Positions 7,702 to 14,186 of a stretch of DNA of 19,709 nt are shown here, one piece after another. The notes beneath the pieces are model-generated. The model saw only the letters and a program-made list of their open reading frames with translations. It had not been told where the DNA came from and did not search any database. The DNA lies in assembly GCA_964477295.1 (NCBI GenBank), contig CAYZEZ010000057.1, positions 1 through 19,709 of the forward strand. The letters are read 5' to 3'. The translations under genes were made by a program, and so were the position numbers. This stretch comes from CAYZEZ01 sp964477295 (lineage in GTDB: Bacteria; Bacteroidota; Bacteroidia; Bacteroidales; SM23-62). The stretch's first letter is position 1. Each line of letters opens with the position of its first letter.

Positions 7702-8424
7702 TTATGCTTTATTTCTGTTAGCAAGAGAAACCTCGGCTGCAAATAATCCGATGACCATCAATGAAAAGAAATAGATCAGGTCACTGCTGTCGATGATACC
7801 CCTTGATATACTTTCGAAATGCACCCGCATGCTCAGAAGGCTAAACAATTGACCGAAAAATCCGGTTGCACTGCTGGCCAGCAGGTCGAAAAGCAGGTGA
7901 AAGAACAGTCCGGTAAACAGTGCGAGCAAAAATGCAACAATCTGATTTTGTGTGATACTGCTGGTAAACAGGCCAATGCTGATGTAAACCCCGCTCATAA
8001 AAAGCAATCCTAAATACCCGCATATCACACCACCGGTATCCAGATTTCCGAGGCTTGCCACGGTAATGACATAGGGCAGGGTAAAAGCCAGGGCCACTGC
8101 AATCAGGATAAGGGTGGACAGGAATTTGCCCAGTACCACCTGCCGGTCTGATACGGCTTTGGTGAGCAGAAGCTCAATGGTCCCTGATCTTTTTTCTTCG
8201 GCCAGTAACCGCATGGTCAATGCCGGTATAAAAAAGAAAAGGGTCCAGTAGGCAATGGAGAAAAATGCCCTGAGACTGGCCTGACCCACCAGAAAAATAT
8301 CGCTTCCGAAAAGCCAGGTAAAGAATCCGCTGATCCCTAAAAACAGTATAAGTAAAATATAGGCGATCAGCGAGTCGAAAAACGACTGCAATTCCCGTTT
8401 CGTAATAATCCAGATAGTATTCAT
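7702..8424 (-). CDS. gldF: GldF-type ABC-2 permease
   Basis: 240 residues with six predicted membrane helices. The opening (MNTIWIITKRELQSFFDSLIA) and the loop RLLAEEKRSGTIELLLTKAV are hallmarks of ABC-2 permeases; the EE-KRSGTIE coupling element contacts the ATPase. It forms the membrane channel of an exporter with GldA (ATPase, upstream) and GldG (periplasmic partner, downstream), at the cytoplasmic membrane. The exported substrate is not known. The gene follows gldA by 76 bp containing heptamer array 3 and precedes gldG by 15 bp, so one transcript is likely. The start (ATG, 8424) has no Shine-Dalgarno. Length is normal for the family. Confidence 0.9.
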   Translation of the reverse strand: MNTIWIITKRELQSFFDSLIAYILLILFLGISGFFTWLFGSDIFLVGQASLRAFFSIAYWTLFFFIPALTMRLLAEEKRSGTIELLLTKAVSDRQVVLGKFLSTLILIAVALAFTLPYVITVASLGNLDTGGVICGYLGLLFMSGVYISIGLFTSSITQNQIVAFLLALFTGLFFHLLFDLLASSATGFFGQLFSLLSMRVHFESISRGIIDSSDLIYFFSLMVIGLFAAEVSLANRNKA

Positions 8425-8462
8425 AACTCTATATTGTTTATCAGTTATTTTAAAACTTGCAA

Positions 8463-8497
8463 ACCTCGTAACTGGTACCTCGTACCTTGTAACTTCT
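8463..8497 (-). repeat. Tandem heptamer array 3 (5 units) after the gldA stop codon
   Basis: Five in-phase 7-bp units lie on the plus strand: ACCTCGT (twice), AACTGGT, ACCTTGT and AACTTCT. In transcription direction the array begins three bases past the gldA TAG (8501-8503) and ends about 38 bp before the gldF ATG. Confidence 0.85.
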
Positions 8498-8500
8498 TCC

Positions 8501-9430
8501 CTAGTTCATCGTGAGATCCCTGAAAATATCTTCAAGCTTTGTCTCAAACGGCGTAAGCTCGGAAATCACCCACTTCTTTTTCACACACAAATTAAAAATT
8601 GCGCGGGCTGAGTTTGATTCGGGATGAGACTGGATCTCAAATTTATTTTGTTGCCTGTCGGTGAAATCCACCATCGCAACAGTGGGCAGCGCCTGCAAAG
8701 CACTGAAAACATCATTGGCTTCGCCGTCTTCGATTCTCACATGCAATACCTCCTGACCCTGAGCCTGTTTTTTAAGGATATCGGCCGATCCGTCGGCTAC
8801 GATTTTCCCGTTATTGATGATCAGAATCCGGTCGCAGGTAGCTTCAACTTCAGGCAGAATGTGAGTACTCAGGATCACAGTTTTCTCTTTACCCAATTCG
8901 CGGATCAGTCTCCTGATCTCAACAATCTGGTTTGGATCAAGTCCCGATGTCGGTTCATCCAGGAGAAGAATATCAGGATCATTGATCATGGCCTGTGCTA
9001 ATCCCACACGTTGCCGGTATCCTTTCGATAACTCCCCGATCTTTTTATGCTTTTCAGCATTCAATCCGCATACACGGATCATTTCAATCATCCGGTCCAG
9101 CACCTGTGCCTTAGGAATACCCTGGATCGATCCGATAAATTGCAGGTACTCAAACACTGGCATGTCGGTGTAGAGCGGATTGCTTTCGGGAAGATAACCT
9201 ATGTGCCTTTTAAGTTCATCAGGATTTTCCTTGAGTGATATTCCGCCAATCGTAATCTCCCCCTGGGTGGGGATAAGATAATTAGTGATCATCCGCATGG
9301 TAGTCGTCTTCCCTGCACCATTCGGTCCCAGGAAACCAAGGATCTCCCCTGTTTTTACTTCGAAGGAGATATTATCGACGGCTCTTTGTCCCCCGAATTT
9401 CTTGGTTAAATTCTCAATTTTAATGTCCAT
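8501..9430 (-). CDS. gldA: GldA-type ABC transporter ATPase
   Basis: 309 residues. ABC ATPase motifs in order: Walker A GPNGAGKT (35-42), a modified Q-loop in GYLPESNPLY where Glu stands in for Gln as is usual in this subfamily, signature LSKGYRQ (134-140), Walker B ILLLDEP (154-160), D-loop SGLD and switch His190 (STH). A C-terminal regulatory extension after about 225 is typical of ABC-2 exporter ATPases. It powers the GldF permease. In Flavobacterium gldA lies apart from gldFG; the adjacent order seen here is common elsewhere in Bacteroidota. It is first in the minus-strand cluster, so its promoter should lie in the 282-bp divergent region to 9712. Start ATG at 9430, no Shine-Dalgarno. Stop TAG is followed by a heptamer array. 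Confidence 0.92.
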   Translation of the reverse strand: MDIKIENLTKKFGGQRAVDNISFEVKTGEILGFLGPNGAGKTTTMRMITNYLIPTQGEITIGGISLKENPDELKRHIGYLPESNPLYTDMPVFEYLQFIGSIQGIPKAQVLDRMIEMIRVCGLNAEKHKKIGELSKGYRQRVGLAQAMINDPDILLLDEPTSGLDPNQIVEIRRLIRELGKEKTVILSTHILPEVEATCDRILIINNGKIVADGSADILKKQAQGQEVLHVRIEDGEANDVFSALQALPTVAMVDFTDRQQNKFEIQSHPESNSARAIFNLCVKKKWVISELTPFETKLEDIFRDLTMN

Positions 9431-9614
9431 ATTTAAGAGAATTTAGAATATGTAATATTAAATCTTTCAGGTATGACCAGGCGGGATAATGTAGGACCTG
9501 ATCTTAATTCAGATTGTTTTCGAGATCCTGACATCGCCTGCCATTCTCAAAAATCAAACGCGAATATGGCAAATCTATCTTATATATCAATTTCTTTTTA
9601 AGATTTTTTAACTA

Positions 9615-9643
9615 TTGCGATCGTAATTCTCTTGCTGTATTTG
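9615..9643 (+). promoter_or_regulatory. Possible Bacteroidetes-type -33/-7 promoter
   Basis: TTG at 9615-9617 is followed after 18 bp by TGTATTTG (9636-9643), one mismatch from the TAnnTTTG -7 consensus known from Bacteroidetes, within the usual 17-23 bp spacing. It would give a leader of roughly 60 nt for the hydrolase gene. The rest of the 9431-9712 divergent region is AT-rich with no other structure I can support. This is a weak motif match only. Confidence 0.35.
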
Positions 9644-9712
9644 TATAATAAAACTTGCATCTTTCCAGTAAAATAATTCCGTAACTTGTATCCTCATAAA
9701 TAATTAATTCTA

Positions 9713-12136
9713 ATGGATAATTCCAACCTGCCCGGATTAAAAAAGAAAGGAAAAATCAGCAGATTCTTTCGACAGCTCATAACCGTTGCCCTCAGGATAT
9801 TTAAAAGGTTTGTTACAGCCATAACCCCGGATCCCGAAGCATGGAAAGGGGCCATGATAGGATTGGCCGGGATAATAGTGGTTCTGTTATTAGTAATAGG
9901 AATACTGATGATAAAGCATCTGGGAATTCTTATTGTATCGGGATTTATTATTATGTACCTGGCGATGGGTGCAATCGCAGCACTTGGCCTGTTCATAGCT
10001 ATTTATATTTTTCAAAAAATACCTGGTATTTACCGGTGGGTTCTGGTGGGGGCTGTCTATATACTGTTTGAGATATGGTGGGCGACAACAACAGGTTTGA
10101 TAGCCATAAGCGGAATTACTGTCCTGTCGGCATCCCTGGCGGGTGGCGCTATCTGGATTTTCATAAAAACAATTTGGGAACATAAAACATTATTAAACAA
10201 GATATTAAACATAGTTATCTTAATTATTGGCATTGGTGGGATCGTTTCCGGTTCCTATTGGTTATTGATGAGAGGCGTCGATGTTGATCCTCCTGTTAAT
10301 GCGGCCTTGAAAACAGAAAGGATTCCCGGTCATATCACCCTGCCCGATCCATCGATCGAAGGAGATTACACTGTACTGGAGCTTACGTATGGCAGTGGCA
10401 AGGACAAATACAGGGAAGAGTTTGGAGAAGGTGTAACCATTATTACTGATTCAGTGGATGGCAGCAGGTTTGTTTCAGGATGGGATAAGTTTAATGGATG
10501 GGCCAGGACGAGATACTGGGGATTCGATGAAAAAGCCCTGCCCCGGAATGCAAGGGTTTGGTATCCTGGAGGGAAAGGGCCTTTCCCGCTGGTGTTAATT
10601 GTCCATGGCAATCACCTGGACAGGGATTACTCTGATCCGGGGTATGAATACCTGGGTAAGCTGATGGCCAGCCGTGGATTTATTTTTGCTTCGGTCGATG
10701 AGAATTTCCTGAATGGTACCTGGTCAAATCTATTTAACCAGTTAGAAGAAGAAAACGATTGCAGGGGCTGGCTGCTGTTAAAGCACCTGGAGCTTTGGAG
10801 GGATTGGAATAAGGATGAGAAAAATCCGTTTTATAATAAGGTCGATCTTAGCAAAATTGCCCTGATCGGACATTCCAGGGGAGGAGAGGCCGTAGCTGTT
10901 GCGGCTGCCTTCAATCAGCTGCCCTATTATCCCGATGATGCCACTATAGAATTTGATTTCAATTTTAATATTAAGTCGGTTATAGCCATTGCTCCCGTTG
11001 ATGGCCAATATAAACCAGGAAACGTAGGAACCTTTTTCGAAAACGTAAATTATTTCGTATTGCAGGGATCGCACGATATGGACATGAGTTCGTTCCATGG
11101 TGAAAGGCAATTACAACGGATAAAATTCACAGATACCACATTTCATGTCAAAGCTGGATTATATATATGGGCTGCAAATCACGGCCAGTTCAATTCAGTG
11201 TGGGGTGAAAATGATGTGGGATACCCGGGGATAGCTCTGTTTAATAAGCAACAATTGCTATCGTCCGATGACCAGATGATGATCGCAAAAGTCTGTATTT
11301 CAGCTTTTCTGGAGGCAACTTTACTGGATAAATACGGATACCTTGATTTGTTCAGGGACCACAGAACGGGGCGGAAATGGCTTCCTGAGACGGTATACCT
11401 CAATCAATATGAGGATTCGGAAAGTGATTTTGTATGTACTTTCGAGGAAGACCTTGACTTGAGTACCATTACTGCTGAAGGAGGATCGGCCCGTATGGAA
11501 AACCTTACAGTATGGAAGGAAAGAATGGTCCCGTTAAAATGGGGGGAACTGGATACACGGGCCGTCTATACAGGATGGAACATGGAGGAAAAAGACAGTC
11601 TGCTTGCATGGTACACCGTTGATGGTCCCGATGGAGGATACCTGAATACCGGCTCCAGGAGCCATTTGATATTCAACATGGCCGAATCGACGGAAAGCTC
11701 AAATCCAAATCCTGAGGAGGAGGGGGAGAATGGTAACACAATAAATAAGGAGAAAAAAAATAATGCAGGGAAGGAAAAGAATAAAAAGGATGAAGAAGGG
11801 GAAAAGGAGGAGGATAAAGATGAGAAAGAAGAGCCGGTTGACCTGACCATACAGGTTAAGGATACGAGTGATTATACCGCCCAGTTACCCCTGAGCCATT
11901 TTTCCTTTCTGCAGCCACAGCTTGAAGCAAAGCTGATGAAAGCAGATTTCATGACCGATGCTGCAAAATCGGAAATTGTATTCCAGACCTTCTTTTTCCC
12001 CTTAAAGGATTTTGTTGAAGAAAATCCAATGCTTGATCCTACCTGTATCGATGAAATCAGGTTTATTTTTGATAAAACCGGTGAAGGGGTGGTGATCATT
12101 GATAATATTGGATTCTGGGATCCGGTTGAAGAATAA
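9713..12136 (+). CDS. Polytopic membrane protein with alpha/beta hydrolase and charged linker
   Basis: 807 residues in three parts. Residues about 44-205 contain five to six hydrophobic helices. Residues about 215-545 are an alpha/beta hydrolase: oxyanion loop HGNH (His298), nucleophile elbow GHSRGG (Ser388), probable acid Asp455 in GSHD and His490 in NHGQFN. This resembles the chlorophyllase/PAF-acetylhydrolase-like serine hydrolases, probably an esterase or lipase with unknown substrate. Residues about 560-807 look like a beta-sandwich ending EIRFIFDKTGEG-VIIDNIGFW, similar to carbohydrate-binding-like folds. A low-complexity Lys/Glu-rich linker (about 660-705) interrupts it. The ATG at 9713 lacks a Shine-Dalgarno. 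It is followed by a terminator-like hairpin and then the DUF2807 gene. Triad assignment is by eye; the linker coding sequence contains an A8 run. Confidence 0.85.
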   Translation: MDNSNLPGLKKKGKISRFFRQLITVALRIFKRFVTAITPDPEAWKGAMIGLAGIIVVLLLVIGILMIKHLGILIVSGFIIMYLAMGAIAALGLFIAIYIFQKIPGIYRWVLVGAVYILFEIWWATTTGLIAISGITVLSASLAGGAIWIFIKTIWEHKTLLNKILNIVILIIGIGGIVSGSYWLLMRGVDVDPPVNAALKTERIPGHITLPDPSIEGDYTVLELTYGSGKDKYREEFGEGVTIITDSVDGSRFVSGWDKFNGWARTRYWGFDEKALPRNARVWYPGGKGPFPLVLIVHGNHLDRDYSDPGYEYLGKLMASRGFIFASVDENFLNGTWSNLFNQLEEENDCRGWLLLKHLELWRDWNKDEKNPFYNKVDLSKIALIGHSRGGEAVAVAAAFNQLPYYPDDATIEFDFNFNIKSVIAIAPVDGQYKPGNVGTFFENVNYFVLQGSHDMDMSSFHGERQLQRIKFTDTTFHVKAGLYIWAANHGQFNSVWGENDVGYPGIALFNKQQLLSSDDQMMIAKVCISAFLEATLLDKYGYLDLFRDHRTGRKWLPETVYLNQYEDSESDFVCTFEEDLDLSTITAEGGSARMENLTVWKERMVPLKWGELDTRAVYTGWNMEEKDSLLAWYTVDGPDGGYLNTGSRSHLIFNMAESTESSNPNPEEEGENGNTINKEKKNNAGKEKNKKDEEGEKEEDKDEKEEPVDLTIQVKDTSDYTAQLPLSHFSFLQPQLEAKLMKADFMTDAAKSEIVFQTFFFPLKDFVEENPMLDPTCIDEIRFIFDKTGEGVVIIDNIGFWDPVEE

Positions 12137-12141
12137 AATGC

Positions 12142-12166
12142 CCGGATGCATCATTCCGGTTTTTTT
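12142..12166 (+). terminator. Probable intrinsic terminator after the hydrolase gene
   Basis: CCGGA (12142-12146) pairs with TCCGG (12155-12159) across an 8-nt loop and is followed by seven T (12160-12166). It starts six bases past the hydrolase stop. The stem is short but GC-rich. Confidence 0.6.
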
Positions 12167-12225
12167 CCTGTCTTTTATTAATACTTTAACCAATAATATT
12201 TTTATAAACCTTTAAAGCAAAAATC

Positions 12226-13296
12226 ATGAAGAGTAAATTGCGCAACAAAATTCTGTTCAGCCTTTTCATTGTGGCTGTATCCTCATCCTGTCTCTATGCC
12301 CAGGTAAAAGGCAATGGCAATGTTGTAAAGGAGGATCGAACGGTAGCTACTTTTACAGGTCTGGAGGTTGAAGATGGCATTGATGTCATTCTTTCACAGG
12401 GAACCTCACAAAGCCTGACACTCGAAGCCGACGAAAATTTATTGGAGCTTATAAAGACCGAAGTATCCGGCGGGGTATTAAAGATTTATCTCGCGAAGAA
12501 TGTATGGGAAAGGAAATCGCTCAAGGCTTATGTGACAATAACTAAATTGTCATCCATCGATGTTTCCGGAGGTGGGGATGTCTTGTCTGAAGAATTAATT
12601 GAAGTGGCTGATTTAAAGATAAATGTGAGTGGCGGAGGCGACCTTGATTTTAACACTAAAGGAAATACTGTTAAAACAGAGATCAGCGGTGGGGGTGATG
12701 TTGAAATGAAAGCAGATGTAAAGGGATTCTTTGTGAATATATCCGGAGGAGGAGATCTTGAACTTGCGCTCAGCGGGGGTGAAATGGAAGGAACTATTTC
12801 CGGTGGTGGAGATGCAGAAGTATCATTGGGGAATAAGTTGTCATCCTTTTCAATGAGCATATCCGGTGGTGGCGACCTGGAACTGGATGGCAGTGCAGGA
12901 GAGATTAAAGTAAATATAAGCGGAGGCGGTGATGCTGAAATTCATGCTGATACGGATGCCGAAAAGATTAAGATAAGCGTAAGCGGAGGAGGAGATATTG
13001 AATTGTCGGCCAATACCGGTGAGTTGAATATTGATGTTTCAGGAGGCGGCAATGCCCAGCTTGATGGTTCAGCCAGGACTATGAATGCCACCTGTAAAAG
13101 CGGAGGTGACCTCTATGCAGAGGGATTCAAAGTGGAGAATGCTACTGTAACCCTGACGGGAGGTTCTGATGCTAAAGTAAATGTAACGGGTGAGCTTAAA
13201 GTCAATGCATCCGGCGGAGGAAATGTATACGTTTCAGGGAATCCACAGATAAAGGAGGGAAACCTGACAGGCGGGTCGAAAATCCATACAAAATAG
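12226..13296 (+). CDS. DUF2807 'head GIN' repetitive exported protein
   Basis: 356 residues. A signal peptide (about 1-26, ending CLYAQ) is followed by the DUF2807 opening VKGNGNVVKEDRTVATFTGL and GIDVILSQG. From about residue 110 the chain is a run of short beta repeats, each about 17-24 residues and marked by [VI]SGGGD. Eight exact SGGGD copies are present, then degenerate forms (SGGGN, SGGD, TGGSD, SGGGN, TGGSK), giving about thirteen rungs. This fits a right-handed beta-solenoid displayed in the periplasm or on the outer surface. The family is annotated as putative auto-transporter adhesin, but its function is not established. It is preceded by a terminator hairpin, so it may have its own promoter in the 89-bp gap. 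Its own terminator appears to lie inside the convergent neighbour. Confidence 0.88.
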   Translation: MKSKLRNKILFSLFIVAVSSSCLYAQVKGNGNVVKEDRTVATFTGLEVEDGIDVILSQGTSQSLTLEADENLLELIKTEVSGGVLKIYLAKNVWERKSLKAYVTITKLSSIDVSGGGDVLSEELIEVADLKINVSGGGDLDFNTKGNTVKTEISGGGDVEMKADVKGFFVNISGGGDLELALSGGEMEGTISGGGDAEVSLGNKLSSFSMSISGGGDLELDGSAGEIKVNISGGGDAEIHADTDAEKIKISVSGGGDIELSANTGELNIDVSGGGNAQLDGSARTMNATCKSGGDLYAEGFKVENATVTLTGGSDAKVNVTGELKVNASGGGNVYVSGNPQIKEGNLTGGSKIHTK

Positions 13297-13322
13297 CATT
13301 GTGTACAGGCCCGTTCGGTCAG

Positions 13323-14093
13323 TTAAAAGATATAGGGCAGAATAGCCCTTCTGTTCCCGGGGTAATCCGGGAACTTTTTTTTGTACCAGCGGTGATGATC
13401 GAGCCCCCTGGGGATAAGGTTTATCATGGTCCAGATGAAAAAGGCCAGGGCTGCAGGGCTCCAGGTCAACAGGGCAAATCCTCCCCATTCCAGTATCTCA
13501 CCGAGAAAGTTTGGACAGGAGATATATTTGAAAAGTCCTCCTTCCGGTATGGCATATCCATTCTGTGTTTTCCTGCGCAGGGCCAGCAGGATATTATCGC
13601 TTCGCTGGTTAATAATTAACCCTGCAAAGAACAAGATTACCCCTGAAATGAAACGTATGTCCGTGGCCCACGAAATATCCATTTCGGGCCTGATAAATCC
13701 AAAAAAATATCCGTTAAGCCCTCCATTGACAAGGTTAAAAAAGATGGCAAATAGTACAATCACCAGGGGCATTGTTTTGCCTTTCGTATGAGTTCGCAAA
13801 GGATAAATAACAGACCGGTTGGTATAATGGATAGTCCAGAGGGCAATAAAAAACCAGGTCCATCCGGAAGGCAATTCTGGTCCCGATAACGACAAAACCA
13901 GGATCAGGATCAGCGACGGAGTTTCCATTAAGATCCATCCCAGGCGATTCGGAATTGTTGGGCCCCATCCCTTGCGAACATGCCTGCCATAAGGGGCCGA
14001 CACCGTTAGAAGAAGAGGCAGAAGCACCAGGCCACATCCTATCCACACATAAACTATGATGCTGAAATGGTCTTTAATCAAATTGAGAATCAT
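13323..14093 (-). CDS. Steroid 5-alpha-reductase-family (DUF1295-like) membrane protein
   Basis: 256 residues with about six to seven membrane helices. The C-terminal part has the family signature: YAIPEGGLFKYISCPNFLGE, then ILEWGGFALLTW, and the closing KKKFPDYPGNRRAILPYIF. In the 3-oxo-5-alpha-steroid 4-dehydrogenase family these residues bind NADPH and the substrate enone. The protein is therefore a likely NADPH-dependent membrane reductase of a lipid, sterol-like or polyprenyl substrate. The isoprenylcysteine methyltransferase and NnrU families share a related topology, but the PEGGLF-YISCPN-GE pattern favours the reductase. It lies downstream of the NAD-dependent epimerase gene on the same strand (93-bp gap with an octamer array). 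Its last codons on the antisense strand form the intrinsic terminator of the DUF2807 gene. Confidence 0.82.
   Translation of the reverse strand: MILNLIKDHFSIIVYVWIGCGLVLLPLLLTVSAPYGRHVRKGWGPTIPNRLGWILMETPSLILILVLSLSGPELPSGWTWFFIALWTIHYTNRSVIYPLRTHTKGKTMPLVIVLFAIFFNLVNGGLNGYFFGFIRPEMDISWATDIRFISGVILFFAGLIINQRSDNILLALRRKTQNGYAIPEGGLFKYISCPNFLGEILEWGGFALLTWSPAALAFFIWTMINLIPRGLDHHRWYKKKFPDYPGNRRAILPYIF
13353..13382 (+). terminator. Intrinsic terminator embedded in the antisense 3' coding end
   Basis: GTTCCCGG (13353-13360) and CCGGGAAC (13367-13374) form a perfect 8-bp stem with loop GGTAAT, followed by eight T (13375-13382). It lies 57 bp past the DUF2807 stop, and the same bases encode the KKKFPDYPGN segment of the 5-alpha-reductase-like protein on the minus strand. 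A smaller hairpin, AGGGC (13334-13338) with GCCCT (13345-13349), precedes it. Only the plus-strand direction has the T tract. Confidence 0.85.
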
Positions 14094-14114
14094 TTATAAA
14101 TTATTCTTCACTCA

Positions 14115-14185
14115 GCCCCTAAACCCCTTGGCCCCTTAGACCCTTTCTTTCTGGCCCCACAACCCTTGAATCCCCGAATCCTTCT
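14115..14185 (-). repeat. Tandem ~8-bp C/G-rich array after the epimerase stop codon
   Basis: Seven recognisable units of 8-9 bp lie on the plus strand, for example GCCCCTAA, ACCCCTTG, GCCCCTTAG, GCCCCACA and ATCCCCGA. A 14-bp interruption sits at 14140-14153. In transcription direction the array begins right after the TAG stop of the epimerase gene (14187-14189), the same placement as the heptamer arrays. Confidence 0.65.
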
Positions 14186-14186
14186 C

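Noticed and set aside
9469..9516. CAGGT ... ACCTG inverted pair in the gldA upstream region
   Set aside because: 5-bp arms separated by more than 20 bases are expected by chance.
12528..12860. Minus-strand open frame rich in Ser and Pro
   Set aside because: It is the shadow of the SGGGD repeats in the DUF2807 gene on the other strand.
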